From the NCBI RefSeq assembly GCF_014170375.1, contig NZ_LZZW01000011.1, positions 248,001 through 312,000 on the forward strand: a DNA stretch of 64,000 nt, in the 5' to 3' direction. The position numbers were made by a program, and so were the translations under genes. The stretch comes from Variovorax sp. UMC13 (GTDB taxonomy: Bacteria > Pseudomonadota > Gammaproteobacteria > Burkholderiales > Burkholderiaceae_C). Positions 7,723 through 16,918 of the stretch are shown here, piece after piece. Below the pieces are notes generated by a model, which saw only the letters and a program-made list of their open reading frames with translations, made no database searches and was not told where the DNA came from. Each line of letters begins with the position of its first letter. Position 1 is the stretch's first letter.

Positions 7723-10094
7723 CCATTGGAAGCATCACCGTCGATCTTCTTGCGCGCACGGGCAGTTTCGAGACGGACATGAACCGTTCCGCGAAGACAG
7801 CGGAGAAGCGCGCGAAAGAGATCGATGCAGCCGTAACCAAGGCCGGCGCCGCCGTTGGTATTGCGCTCGGTCTTGTGTCCGCTGCCACCGTGATGGTCGT
7901 GAATCGGAACATCGAGGCAATGGCCAGCTACAAGGATCTCTCGGACAAGATCGGTGATTCTGCGGAGCTGATCGCTACGCTGCAGACCGCATTGACCCTT
8001 TCCGGCACCAGCGCCGACACCTTCGCAGCAGCGTCGATCAAGCTCACGTCCTCGCTGGCCAAGACCGATGACGAATCGAAGGCGGTAGGCGCAGCGTTGA
8101 AGGACATCGGCCTGGAGTTTGAATCGTTCAAGCGGCTCTCCCCCGTCGCACAGATGGACGCGTTAGCCAAGGCGCTTGACGGCTTTGAAGACGGCGCCGG
8201 AAAGACGGCCATCGCAGTGGCGCTCCTGGGCAAGTCGGGGGCGGAACTGCTCCCCTTCCTGCACGACCTGGCCGAGGGCGGTGAGCGCCAGGTGACGCTG
8301 ACAGGCGAGCAGATCGCTGCGGCCGACGACTACACCAAAGCAGCGGCACGCCTGCGAGGCGAGTTCGACCTGTTCCTCCAACAGCAGACAGCTGGAATCA
8401 TTCCTGCGTTGACGCAAGTGCAGGGGCTGTTCGCCGATCTGGCAAGGAATCAGGCGACTGTTGAGGCCGTGTCTGCGGTGCTCAACACCACCATGCAGGC
8501 CGCGACGGTGGTGTTCCAGACCCTGGCCGTAGTGGGCTCCGATGTTGGCTTCGTCTTCCTCGGCGTAGGCCGGGAAATCGGCGCCATCATCGCGCAGCTG
8601 GGCGCATTGGCGCGCTTGGACTTCAGCGGTTTCACCGCGATCAGCGACGCCGTAAAAGAGGATGGGAGGCGCGCGCGCATTGAGCTGGACCAATTTCAGG
8701 CGCGTGTGATGGCCGTGGGGCGGCCCGCCGACCTGAGTGGCAACTACGACGATTCAGCAGCGCGCGCTAATGGGAAGCCGGCCTTGGTTGTAACGCCTGT
8801 GAAGACCGGCGCTGCGAAGAAGGACAACTCTGCCGCGCAGGAAGCGAAGGCGCAGCTGGCGCTGGACCTCGACGACATCAAGAAGTCCACGGGCCTGCTC
8901 ACCGATGCCTTCGACAACCGCGAGAAGATCATGTCGGCCCAGCGCTCGGCCAGCCTGATCAGCGAGGCCGATTTCTTCGCCGGCAAGCGGGCGCTGCAGG
9001 TCGAAAGCGACCAGCTCGAGCAGGCGGGGATCGAGAAGCAGATCGCACGCCTGCAGCAGGAGAAGCTGACCGGCAAGGACAGGATCGAGAACGACCGAAA
9101 GATTGCCGACGCGCGTGCGGCATTGGAGAAGGCACGCGCTACGTCGGCCACGAACCTGACTGTTCTCGACACCCAGGCCGAGGCCAGCGCCAAGGCCATC
9201 GCCAGGGCATTCACCGATGCGCGCGATGCCGCGCAATCGTTCCTCGACGTGACCAACCGAGCGCGCGCGCTCGAGGTGACGGGCATGGGCCGCGGCGATA
9301 AGTCGCGTGGCGTTGATGCGGCTATCAGCCAGATCGAAGAGAAGTATGAGCAGCAGCGGCAGGACCTGCAGCGCGACAACCGCAACGGAAAGTTCGCCGG
9401 CCGGCAAGAGGACTATGCGCGCGAGCTGGCGCTGATCAGCGAGTTTCAGAAGAAGTCGATCGACAGCTACCGCGACTACTACGAGCAGATCGAGCTGCGG
9501 CAGAAGTCGTTCAGCCTGGGTGCGTCGGAGGCCGCGAGGAACTACTTCGACGAATCGCAGAACGCCTTCAAGCAGACCCAGGACGCGGTGTCGAGCGCCT
9601 TCAAGGGGATGGAAGACGCGCTCGTGGATTTCGTGAAGACCGGAAAGCTCGACTTCAAGAGCCTGGTCGATTCGATCATCACGGACATCGCTCGCATCGC
9701 CATCAAGCAGTCGATCACGGGCCCGCTTGCCGGCATGCTCAGCGGGGCCTTCAACTTCGGCGGGGCGAGCGGGCCCACCACTGACCAGATGAACGCATTC
9801 GACCTGGTCATCGGAGGCATCGCGGGCGCACGCGCCGGTGGCGGTCCAGTCGGCAGCGGCAAGACCTACCTCGTCGGCGAGAAGGGCCCCGAGTTGTTCA
9901 CTCCGAATACGGCCGGCGCGATCATCCCCAATGACGCGCTGGGCGGCGGCGGCTCCCCGGTGAGCATCACCAACCACTGGAGCGTCGGCGACATCGCGAC
10001 GCAGTCCCAACTGCGCGATGCAGTGCAGGGATCCGAGCGTCGCATCGCCGGCCAGATCGGTCGCAGCCGAAGCTACGGGGGCGCTCTCGCATGA
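7719..10094 (+). CDS. Tail tape measure protein
   Basis: 791 residues. Sets tail length and is ejected before DNA during infection. The N-terminal ~60 residues (SITVDLLARTGSFETDMNRS) are typical of short lambda-type tape measures. A long helical/coiled-coil middle follows (about 380-580, with many KR/E heptads) and hydrophobic stretches such as AAVGIALGLVSAATVMVV. The C-terminal part, EDALVDFVKTGKLDFKSLVD with IARIAIKQSITGPLAGML, matches the lambda-family tape measure C-terminal domain; a Gly-rich end and GEKGPELFTP motif follow. At ~1.5 angstrom per residue the tail would be about 120 nm (inference). It overlaps both neighbours by 4 bases. Confidence 0.92.
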   Translation: MTIGSITVDLLARTGSFETDMNRSAKTAEKRAKEIDAAVTKAGAAVGIALGLVSAATVMVVNRNIEAMASYKDLSDKIGDSAELIATLQTALTLSGTSADTFAAASIKLTSSLAKTDDESKAVGAALKDIGLEFESFKRLSPVAQMDALAKALDGFEDGAGKTAIAVALLGKSGAELLPFLHDLAEGGERQVTLTGEQIAAADDYTKAAARLRGEFDLFLQQQTAGIIPALTQVQGLFADLARNQATVEAVSAVLNTTMQAATVVFQTLAVVGSDVGFVFLGVGREIGAIIAQLGALARLDFSGFTAISDAVKEDGRRARIELDQFQARVMAVGRPADLSGNYDDSAARANGKPALVVTPVKTGAAKKDNSAAQEAKAQLALDLDDIKKSTGLLTDAFDNREKIMSAQRSASLISEADFFAGKRALQVESDQLEQAGIEKQIARLQQEKLTGKDRIENDRKIADARAALEKARATSATNLTVLDTQAEASAKAIARAFTDARDAAQSFLDVTNRARALEVTGMGRGDKSRGVDAAISQIEEKYEQQRQDLQRDNRNGKFAGRQEDYARELALISEFQKKSIDSYRDYYEQIELRQKSFSLGASEAARNYFDESQNAFKQTQDAVSSAFKGMEDALVDFVKTGKLDFKSLVDSIITDIARIAIKQSITGPLAGMLSGAFNFGGASGPTTDQMNAFDLVIGGIAGARAGGGPVGSGKTYLVGEKGPELFTPNTAGAIIPNDALGGGGSPVSITNHWSVGDIATQSQLRDAVQGSERRIAGQIGRSRSYGGALA

Positions 10095-10696
10095 CGGTCA
10101 TCGCTTTGCCCGCGGGCTTCTGCCCGAACCAGTTCTCAATGCGCTTGGCGCCCGTACAGCGTGTGCACTCGTCGCCTTTCGGCGGCAGCGAGCAAGTCGT
10201 CGACCTGCTGAATGATCGTTGGACGGCGTCGATGTCGTTGCCGAACCGGACACACTCCGACGCCGCGAAGTACGAGGCATTTATCGGGGCGCTCAGGGGG
10301 ATGGCCAACACCGCGAACCTGTATCACTTCGCCCGTCAAATTCCGAGGGGGACGATGCGCGGCGCGCCCTTCGTCAACGGCGCAGACAAGGGGGCGGCCT
10401 CGATCATGATCGTCGCCCCAGCTTTCAGCACCTTGCTCGCCGGCGACATGATCGGCCTCGGTGGGCTGCTCCTGCAGGTGAGCGAAGACTGCATTGCTGA
10501 TGGCGTCGTCGACAGTGGCATGCGGCGTTGCGTTGTCCCCCTCGTCAACCGCGTGCGCCGGAACGTTGTCGCTGGCACGGCGGTGATCTGGGACAAGCCC
10601 ACGGCACCTTTTCGCCTGATGTCACCCAGCTCGGTGCAGTACGTTCCTGGCTATGCAGAGGGCATCTCGCTCGACTTTGCCGAGGCGATCGTATGA
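10091..10696 (+). CDS. Minor tail / distal tail protein, putative
   Basis: 201 residues, first of the three small genes between tape measure and J-like protein. The ATG overlaps the tape measure stop (ATGA). The sequence (MTVIALPAGFCPNQFSMRLA, later FGGSEQVVDLLNDRWTASMS) looks like a beta-rich baseplate-type protein, with the RWxAxxxLP pattern seen in siphophage tail-tip components at this position. By synteny it should occupy the place of lambda gpM or a Dit-like hub protein. No enzymatic motif is seen; the assignment is from position and general sequence character. Confidence 0.7.
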   Translation: MTVIALPAGFCPNQFSMRLAPVQRVHSSPFGGSEQVVDLLNDRWTASMSLPNRTHSDAAKYEAFIGALRGMANTANLYHFARQIPRGTMRGAPFVNGADKGAASIMIVAPAFSTLLAGDMIGLGGLLLQVSEDCIADGVVDSGMRRCVVPLVNRVRRNVVAGTAVIWDKPTAPFRLMSPSSVQYVPGYAEGISLDFAEAIV

Positions 10697-11268
10697 GAGT
10701 CCTATCCGCTGCCACGGTTGCCGCGCTGGGTGCGCCAGTCGTCCCTCTGGTGCAGCTTGTCCTGTTGGCGTTTCCGACGCCGATCGCGCTCAATTCGTCG
10801 AACTGGGATCTGGATTTCAACGGCATCACGTACCGCGGTGCCTACGGCCTTGGGAGTGTGAGCGAGATCGACGACTCGCCCGGTGAAATCAAGGGCCTGC
10901 AGTTCCAGCTTTCCGGCGTCGACTCGGCCTACATCTCCCTCGCCCTGGACGATGCCGCAGTGGTGCAAGGCACGCCCGTGATCATCCGCACCGCGGTTCT
11001 CGACGCCGGCACGTACCAGATCGTTGACGCGCCCGTTGAGTGGTCGGGCAAGTTGGACACGATGAGCATTGTCGAGGATGGCGAGACCTGCACCATCCAA
11101 GTCACCGCGGAGAGCTCTGCTGTCGACCTGCTGCGTGGCGCAGCGCTGACATACAGCCACGCAGATCAGCAAATGTTCGCGCCTGGGGATCGCGCCTTCG
11201 AGTACGTGCTACCGCAGGCCAATCAACCGGTTGTCTGGCCTTCCAAGGAATGGAGACCGGGCAAATGA
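10693..11268 (+). CDS. Minor tail protein (lambda gpL / DUF2163-like position)
   Basis: The ATG at 10693 overlaps the stop of the previous gene (ATGA) and gives 191 residues; the longer open frame upstream is a shadow. Segments such as NWDLDFNGITYRGAYGLGSV, then EIKGLQFQLSGVDSAYISLA, and the final block HADQQMFAPGDRAFEYV resemble tail-tip proteins encoded before the NlpC/P60-like gene in lambda-like tails. It is probably a structural adaptor at the tail tip. Unlike lambda gpL, no cysteine-rich iron-sulphur motif is visible. Confidence 0.68.
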   Translation: MRVLSAATVAALGAPVVPLVQLVLLAFPTPIALNSSNWDLDFNGITYRGAYGLGSVSEIDDSPGEIKGLQFQLSGVDSAYISLALDDAAVVQGTPVIIRTAVLDAGTYQIVDAPVEWSGKLDTMSIVEDGETCTIQVTAESSAVDLLRGAALTYSHADQQMFAPGDRAFEYVLPQANQPVVWPSKEWRPGK

Positions 11269-11660
11269 GGCGCGCCGACTGGCAATTGCGCCTAGCGGAG
11301 TTCGCGAAGAAGCGCGTGTCGATGCCGTTCGAGTGGGGTCGGAATGACTGCTGCCTCTTTACTGTCGACGCGGTGCTGGCGATGACCGGCGTCGACTATG
11401 CCGCTCGGTTCCGCGGCTACTCGACAGCTCTTGCCGCCGCGCGCGTGGTCGAGCAGCAGGGCGGCATCCGCCAGCTTGCGGTCGATGCCTGGGGCGCGCC
11501 GGTCTCGCCCCTGCTCGCAGGCGTCGGCGACGTTGTCCTGGTGATCAACGAGAGCCGAGAGCTGCTCGCCGTCTGCAACGGAACCACCGCAATTGGGCCA
11601 GGGCCGGACGGCCTCGCCGTAATGGATATGAGCGCCGCGATCGCGGCCTGGAAGATCTGA
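11265..11660 (+). CDS. Tail-tip NlpC/P60-like or DUF6950-type protein
   Basis: The ATG at 11265 overlaps the previous stop and gives 131 residues. The motif MPFEWGRNDCCLFTVDAVLA contains the Asn-Asp-Cys block found at the active site of small phage NlpC/P60-like or DUF6950 tail proteins. A later segment, AGVGDVVLVINESRELLAVC, matches the family's GD(V/L)V strand. Lambda gpK has the same place in the gene order and contains an NlpC domain. Peptidoglycan cleavage at entry is possible, but a clear catalytic His is not obvious, so enzymatic activity is uncertain. Confidence 0.72.
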   Translation: MRRADWQLRLAEFAKKRVSMPFEWGRNDCCLFTVDAVLAMTGVDYAARFRGYSTALAAARVVEQQGGIRQLAVDAWGAPVSPLLAGVGDVVLVINESRELLAVCNGTTAIGPGPDGLAVMDMSAAIAAWKI

Positions 11661-14600
11661 TGCCTCAGGTAATTGCATACGGTCTCGCTGCGATCTTCAC
11701 GGCGGGCACAGTCACGGCGGCCATCACGTTCGCAGCCTATGCCATCACGGTCGTTGGGATGCTCGCCCTGTCGAGCTACCAGAAGAACAAGGCCGAGCGC
11801 GCCGCGCGCGCCGCCTTCGATGCGGCACAAGTCGACCGCCTTGCCAACGTTCCGGCTACTGTGGCTTCGCGCGAACTGGTGCTCGGCCGCATGCGCAAGG
11901 GCGGCACCGTGTTCTTCCGCTCGAGCGTTGGCCAGTACAAAGAGAAGTTCGTGATGTGCCTGGCGCTGGCGGCGCACGAGATCGACGCTGTCGAGCGAAT
12001 CTACTTCAATGACCAACCTATCGACCTGAACAGCAGCGGGGAAGTTCTCACGGGCCCGTGGGGGCGGACGAAGACGGTGCTCGCCGGTGCACCCATGACC
12101 GGCACGAGTGTGACTCTGCCCCATACACCGCTTCCCGGGTCAGTGGTCGGACAGCGTGTCATCGGCAGTGGGATTGATGTGCTGACAGAGCAGCTCAACC
12201 CGATGGTTAACGGCAACGTCGTCACGATCGCAAGCTACGACCCGACCTCGAACTACTCCATCCTTTATCAGCACGAAGAGTTCACCACGGCGGCGCGGGT
12301 CCGGTGGTATCTGGGCGCGCCGGGGCAGAGCGCGGATCCTCGTCTGATGTCGCTGCTGCCTGGTGTCTGGACACCAGCGCACCGGGTCGACGGCGTGGCC
12401 TACCTCATCTGCGAGTTCGACTACGACGAGACCGCCTATCCAAGCGGCCTTCCGAACGTGACCGCTCTGGTTCGCGGCGCGAAGATCTACGACCCCCGCG
12501 ATGGGCTGACGCGATGGACCGAGTCGCCGGCCATGATGATGCGCTACGTGCACTTGCATCCGCAGTTTGGCAAGCGCAATGCAGTCACCGCAGCGGAGGA
12601 CGCCCGCTTCATGGCTGCCGCCAATGCATGCGACACGCGCATCAGCTACACCGGCTCCGACTGGGTTCCCATGTTCCGCGCTGCCATGGTGGTGCCCTTC
12701 GGTGCACCCACGCGCGATGTCTTCGACGACCTGTCGCAGGCGATGGGCGGACAGTGGGCCTACGCCGCGGGCGAGATCTTCGTGCGAGCTGGTGTCTACC
12801 AGGCGCCCACGATCTCGCTCAACGACGCTGATCTGGCCGTGGTCCAGCGGACAGAAGGTGGCGGGTCGACTCAGAACCCGGTGACGATCAGCACGCACCG
12901 CGCCCGCAACGACAAGATCAACACGGTCTTGCCACGGATCTGGGACGAGGCTGCCGCCTACGTTGAGACGCCCATCACGCCATTCCGAGCCGACTCCCTT
13001 GTCGCCGCGGATGGTGCCGAGCTCGTGCAAGAAGTGACCATGCCGGCGGTCTTCTACGCCGGCCAGGCATTCCATATCGCCGGGATCATGCTGCGCGACG
13101 GTCGCGACCCGCTGACCGTGACAGCCCCGTTCAAGCTGCGCGCCTACCCCGTGCAGCTCTTCGATTGCATCGAGTTCACCTCGAGCCGCTATGGCTGGGT
13201 GAACAAGGAGTTTCAGGTGCTCGGCCGCACGTTCCTGCCGGACGGCTTTGTGCAGCTCACCCTCAAGGAGAACACCGCCTACATCTACCAGTTCGGCGCA
13301 CCGTTCGTCCCTCAGGGCCTGGTGAGCAATTCGGGCCTGCCGAGGCCTTGGGACATTTCCCCGCCGACGATCACCTCGGTAAGCAGCGGCGAAGACGAAC
13401 TGATCGTGCAGGGCGACGGGACTATCGTCAACGGCGTGCGCGTGACCTGGGCGCCGGTGTTCGACGTTTCCATCCGCGAGTCGGGCAGCATCGAGGTTCA
13501 GTTCAGGACGATGGCGACCGGGGAAGTGCGTACCGTCACCGTGCCAGGCGATGCGACCGAGGCCGTCGCGACGGGCTTCGAGGATGGCGAGTTGATCACC
13601 ATCGTCGCGCGCAGCCGGAACACCCTGGCGATCAGCAACTGGAGCCTTCTGGTTTCGCACGTCGTCGTCGGCAAGACCGAGCCGCCACCGAACGTCGAGA
13701 ACCTGTCGATCAGCGGCGGCATTCTCTCGTGGAGCCTGCCGCGGCGCGTGCCCGACCTGGCCGGCTTCGTGTTCCGCTTCCACTACGGCAGCAATCTGGA
13801 CTGGAACAGCGCGACCCCGCTGCACGAGGGCATCATCACAGAGAGCCCGTGGGAGCCGATCACCAGGCCCGGCGGCCCGGTCTCGATCATGGTGAAGGCG
13901 ATCGACACGAGCGGCAATGTGTCGCTGGCCAGCGGAAACATCATCATGGACCTGGGCGATCCGCCGATCGCCAACGTCGTCGAAGAGTGGGACTTCGGCG
14001 CCATGGGCTGGCCCTTCGCGGAGGGCGAGCAAAGCGGCTGGACGCTGGTCGGCGGCAACCCTTCCGCCAACGCGCTGGACTCGTTCTATGGCACCGACGA
14101 CCAAAGCTTCTACGGCGCCGACACCGAACCCTTCTACGACATCGAGGCCTATGGGCAGATGGTGTTCGTGACTGCCGACGTGCCGATCAGCTCCGCGCTG
14201 GCTGGCTCGATCATGACGCTCGAGGCGCATACCCAGGGCACCGACCTGCGGATCGAGTACCGCCTTGCAGGCCCGGGAACGTTCTTCGGCGGCGACAACG
14301 ATTCGTTCTATGGACCGGACGCGGAGCCTTTCTACGGCCCGCCCGGCGGCTGGATGCCATGGCCTGGCCAGGTCGTCGCGGCGAACGAGGCCTACCAGTT
14401 CCGCGTGACCATCGGCGCTGGCACGACGCGCAGCGTTCTGGAGTCGCTCGTGCTCACCGTCGACGCGCCCGACCTCGAGGAGCACCTCGCCGATGTGCCG
14501 ATCGCCGCCGGCGGGACCGCGGTCCCCTACGCGAAGCCCTTCACTTCCATCAAGACCGTACAGGCGACGCTGCAGGCCAATGCCAGCGGCGCGATCACCG

Positions 14601-14707
14601 TCGAGACGGTCAAGACCGACCCGCTCGCCCCTGTCATCCGCGCGTTCAACGCGGCCCACGTTTCTGTCTCCGGCGCTACTGCCGATATCACCCTGAAAGG
14701 CTACTGA
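11660..14707 (+). CDS. Central tail-tip/fibre protein, J-like host-specificity protein
   Basis: 1015 residues; forms the tail tip that contacts the host. The N-terminus has two hydrophobic segments (IAYGLAAIFTAGTVTAAITF and AITVVGMLALSSYQ) and then a hub-like region with GRMRKGGTVFFRSSVG and RIYFNDQPIDLN, typical of J-like proteins in Burkholderiales siphophages. The middle (residues ~570-760) looks like fibronectin-type beta modules. Around residues 807-827 and 880-893 there are repeated DSFYG/EPFYG motifs. It starts one base before the end of the DUF6950-like gene and is followed by a fibre gene. Receptor specificity probably resides in the C-terminal third (inference). Confidence 0.85.
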   Translation: MPQVIAYGLAAIFTAGTVTAAITFAAYAITVVGMLALSSYQKNKAERAARAAFDAAQVDRLANVPATVASRELVLGRMRKGGTVFFRSSVGQYKEKFVMCLALAAHEIDAVERIYFNDQPIDLNSSGEVLTGPWGRTKTVLAGAPMTGTSVTLPHTPLPGSVVGQRVIGSGIDVLTEQLNPMVNGNVVTIASYDPTSNYSILYQHEEFTTAARVRWYLGAPGQSADPRLMSLLPGVWTPAHRVDGVAYLICEFDYDETAYPSGLPNVTALVRGAKIYDPRDGLTRWTESPAMMMRYVHLHPQFGKRNAVTAAEDARFMAAANACDTRISYTGSDWVPMFRAAMVVPFGAPTRDVFDDLSQAMGGQWAYAAGEIFVRAGVYQAPTISLNDADLAVVQRTEGGGSTQNPVTISTHRARNDKINTVLPRIWDEAAAYVETPITPFRADSLVAADGAELVQEVTMPAVFYAGQAFHIAGIMLRDGRDPLTVTAPFKLRAYPVQLFDCIEFTSSRYGWVNKEFQVLGRTFLPDGFVQLTLKENTAYIYQFGAPFVPQGLVSNSGLPRPWDISPPTITSVSSGEDELIVQGDGTIVNGVRVTWAPVFDVSIRESGSIEVQFRTMATGEVRTVTVPGDATEAVATGFEDGELITIVARSRNTLAISNWSLLVSHVVVGKTEPPPNVENLSISGGILSWSLPRRVPDLAGFVFRFHYGSNLDWNSATPLHEGIITESPWEPITRPGGPVSIMVKAIDTSGNVSLASGNIIMDLGDPPIANVVEEWDFGAMGWPFAEGEQSGWTLVGGNPSANALDSFYGTDDQSFYGADTEPFYDIEAYGQMVFVTADVPISSALAGSIMTLEAHTQGTDLRIEYRLAGPGTFFGGDNDSFYGPDAEPFYGPPGGWMPWPGQVVAANEAYQFRVTIGAGTTRSVLESLVLTVDAPDLEEHLADVPIAAGGTAVPYAKPFTSIKTVQATLQANASGAITVETVKTDPLAPVIRAFNAAHVSVSGATADITLKGY

Positions 14708-14709
14708 CC

Positions 14710-15582
14710 ATGGCAGCACCTCCCGACAAGGCCGAGATCTCGGCGCCATTTCCCAATCCATCCAACGCGACCGCGCGCGCCGGCTTCGGCAAGCTGTGGG
14801 AGACGCTGTTCGGTGTGGGCGGGCTGCTGGGATCCAGCGGCAATGCGGTCGACGCGCGCGCCGCGCTCGGCATCGGCTCGACCATCAGCGGCCGGCAGCG
14901 CCTGGCCAATGGGAACTTCGCCGTCAATCAGCTGGGAATGACCAGCCCCGTGACGCTGGCGGCCGGTGCCTACGGCCATGACCAGTGGAAGGCCGGCCCT
15001 ACCGGGTGCACGTACAGCTTTGCGACGGTCGGCGGTGTGACCACCATCACCATCACTGCGGGCTCGCTGGTTCAGCCCATCGAGGGCCTGAACATCGAGG
15101 GTGGGACCTACACCGTATCGCGCACCGGCACCGCCCAGGGCCGCGTTCTCGGTGGCGTGTATGCGGCCGCGCCGTTCCAGATCACCGGCGTTGCCGGCGG
15201 CTCGACGCTCTCTGTGGAGTTCGGGACCGGCACCCTGAGTTCGGTGCAGGTGGAGCCGGGCACGGTGGCCACTCCGATCGAGCGCCGGCCCTACGGCGTC
15301 GAGCTCGCCCTCTGCAAACGCTACTACCAGGTACTCCAGTGCGGCTTTCAGGGGCAGGTCATCGCAGGGACCGGCTACGGCGGCACGGTGAACTTCCCGG
15401 TGGAAATGAGGGCCTCGCCCACTGTTGCGTTCTCTGGCGACATCCAGATCAGTAACTTCCAGACCGGCACGCTCGCACTCACCAACTGGAGGTCCACCGC
15501 CGTCGACTACGGAAAGATCGCCAATAGCAACGGGGCCGGCATCTTCTCGGCCCTGTTCACCGCCACCTCCAGGATCCCATGA
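14710..15582 (+). CDS. Tail fibre protein, putative
   Basis: The ATG two bases after the J-like stop gives 290 residues; the much longer open frame upstream is a shadow of J. The N-terminal ~45 residues (PNPSNATARAGFGKLWETLF) look like a tail-binding segment. From ~60 a beta-rich region begins RQRLANGNFAVNQLGMTSPV, a pattern shared with C-terminal receptor-binding parts of phage fibres; YGVELALCKRYYQVLQCGF near residue 196 is also common in these fibres. The gene overlaps the start of the small downstream gene by 4 bases, as fibre-assembly pairs often do. Confidence 0.78.
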   Translation: MAAPPDKAEISAPFPNPSNATARAGFGKLWETLFGVGGLLGSSGNAVDARAALGIGSTISGRQRLANGNFAVNQLGMTSPVTLAAGAYGHDQWKAGPTGCTYSFATVGGVTTITITAGSLVQPIEGLNIEGGTYTVSRTGTAQGRVLGGVYAAAPFQITGVAGGSTLSVEFGTGTLSSVQVEPGTVATPIERRPYGVELALCKRYYQVLQCGFQGQVIAGTGYGGTVNFPVEMRASPTVAFSGDIQISNFQTGTLALTNWRSTAVDYGKIANSNGAGIFSALFTATSRIP

Positions 15583-15968
15583 TGTACATCGACCACGGCA
15601 CCCATATCGAGCGTCGCGAGGACGGCGCCATCATCCCGCTCGACCCGCTCAACGTGGACTATGCGGACTACCTGGCCTGGCTGGGGGAGGGCAACACGCC
15701 CGGCGCGCCACTGCCGGTCATCGAAGCCGTGCCTGCCATCGTGACGATGCGCCAGGCCCGCTTGGAGCTGCTCGCTGCCGGCAAACTGAACGCGGTGGGC
15801 GCAGCCATTGCTTCGCTGCCCGCAGACCAGAAGGAGGTCGCGCAGATCGAGTGGGACTACTCGGCCACCGTTGAGCGCGGCTCGGAGCTGGTCGCGCTGC
15901 TCGGCGCGGCGCTGGGCTTCGATGCCGTCGAACTCGACGCGCTCTTCACGGCCGCGACGAAACGCTGA
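15579..15968 (+). CDS. Probable tail fibre assembly/chaperone-like protein
   Basis: 129 residues; starts at tandem ATGs (15579 and 15582) overlapping the fibre stop. The N-terminal part (HIERREDGAIIPLDPLNVDY, ADYLAWLGEGN) resembles the beginning of small proteins encoded after phage fibres. The C-terminal half (VTMRQARLELLAAGKLNAVG, then IEWDYSATVERGSELVALLG) is helical and similar in character to XkdW or fibre-assembly proteins. A good terminator follows, which closes the tail operon. The chaperone role is inferred from context. Confidence 0.65.
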   Translation: MMYIDHGTHIERREDGAIIPLDPLNVDYADYLAWLGEGNTPGAPLPVIEAVPAIVTMRQARLELLAAGKLNAVGAAIASLPADQKEVAQIEWDYSATVERGSELVALLGAALGFDAVELDALFTAATKR

Positions 15969-15990
15969 CCATGCACCGCCCCACCACCCA

Positions 15991-16011
15991 ACCCGCTTCG
16001 GCGGGTTTTTT
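15991..16011 (+). terminator. Terminator closing the tail operon
   Basis: Stem ACCCGC/GCGGGT with a TTCG tetraloop, directly followed by a run of T residues (16006-16011). It separates tail genes from the lysis genes. Confidence 0.85.
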
Positions 16012-16032
16012 GTTGCCCGATCGGAGCGCGCG

Positions 16033-16476
16033 ATGAAGACCCACTTCTCTGCGGCCTTGAGGTTCTACGTCAGCGCATCGGTGGCGGTTACCGCTGCGAT
16101 CGCAGGCTGGGATCCGTACAGCCAGCACCGCTTCGCCATGGCCGAGGACGGCTACGGCGGCCTGATCGCGATGAGCCTCCTGGGCTTGATCGCGCTGGCT
16201 GGCATCGTCGACGTGCTCATCAACGACGTGCTGCCCGATCGGTACTCGATGCGCTGCACCCACCGCCACCGGCACGTCGTCTTCATGCTGCTCGCCATCG
16301 GCCAGGTCGCCCTGGTGCTCGCGCTGGTGAAGTCCGGCGACCTGAAGCCCTCGGCCAGCCGGTACGTGCTCGACGCCTTGATGGCCGCCTGGATCGCAGT
16401 CATCGGCGTGCTCGACCACGCGCGCGCCGAGCGCGAGTCGCGGCTCGAGCGCATCTCGCAAAGGGCTGACCTGTGA
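16033..16476 (+). CDS. Small membrane protein, putative holin/antiholin
   Basis: The ATG at 16033 gives 147 residues. At least three hydrophobic segments are visible: around residues 37-56 (LIAMSLLGLIALAGIVDVLI), around 77-97 (VVFMLLAIGQVALVLALV) and around 112-130. The C-terminus is charged (HARAERESRLERIS). It opens the lysis region and is coupled to the next membrane protein gene by a GTGA overlap, so a holin or holin partner is the simplest reading. The lysis role comes from position; the protein family is not recognised. Confidence 0.65.
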   Translation: MKTHFSAALRFYVSASVAVTAAIAGWDPYSQHRFAMAEDGYGGLIAMSLLGLIALAGIVDVLINDVLPDRYSMRCTHRHRHVVFMLLAIGQVALVLALVKSGDLKPSASRYVLDALMAAWIAVIGVLDHARAERESRLERISQRADL

Positions 16477-16913
16477 TCAGAGTGCGAACGGTTGCCGGCC
16501 TCAAGGCCTGCGCGGTGGCCATCTGGCCGCCATCGGTCATCGCGGCGCAGCTCACCTTCGGCCAAGCGGTGGAGACCATCACCGGCCTGGAGTGGCTGCT
16601 CGTCCTGGTGCTGACGACGCTGAGCGGCGGCACCGCGCTGCTCATCCGCATCAGCGCGCAGATCAACGACGCGCCGCCCGACGCCATCGTGCCACCCATC
16701 CGCAACCTGCCGCTGCTCATCGCGGCGCACATGGGCGGCTCGTGGCTGGCCGGCCTGATGGCCTTCTTCAGCGCAGCGCACTTCGGCATGCCGGGCTTGC
16801 TGGTCGGGTTCTTCGTGCCCGCCATCAGCTTCGGCGGGGCCAAGGCCTGCGAGTACATCTACAACCGCACCATAGGCAGCAGCTTCGGCCGCTTGCCTGG
16901 TGCCAAGGAGTGA
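16473..16913 (+). CDS. Holin-like membrane protein
   Basis: 146 residues from a GTG overlapping the previous stop. Hydrophobic segments are at about residues 39-58 (LEWLLVLVLTTLSGGTALLI), 79-99 and 105-122 (PGLLVGFFVPAISFGG). A short basic C-terminus follows. It directly precedes the endolysin gene, and the pair of small membrane proteins plus lysozyme-like enzyme is a typical phage lysis cassette. Together with the preceding gene it could form a holin/antiholin pair; which is which cannot be told from sequence. Confidence 0.68.
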   Translation: MIRVRTVAGLKACAVAIWPPSVIAAQLTFGQAVETITGLEWLLVLVLTTLSGGTALLIRISAQINDAPPDAIVPPIRNLPLLIAAHMGGSWLAGLMAFFSAAHFGMPGLLVGFFVPAISFGGAKACEYIYNRTIGSSFGRLPGAKE

Positions 16914-16918
16914 GCACC

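Noticed and set aside
13165..14709. N-terminal extension of the tail fibre frame
   Set aside because: The extra ~515 residues are a shadow of the J-like gene; the ATG at 14710 lies at the normal place two bases after the J stop.
12140..14761. 873-residue minus-strand open frame
   Set aside because: Shadow of the J-like gene; no domain, no promoter context, wrong codon pattern.
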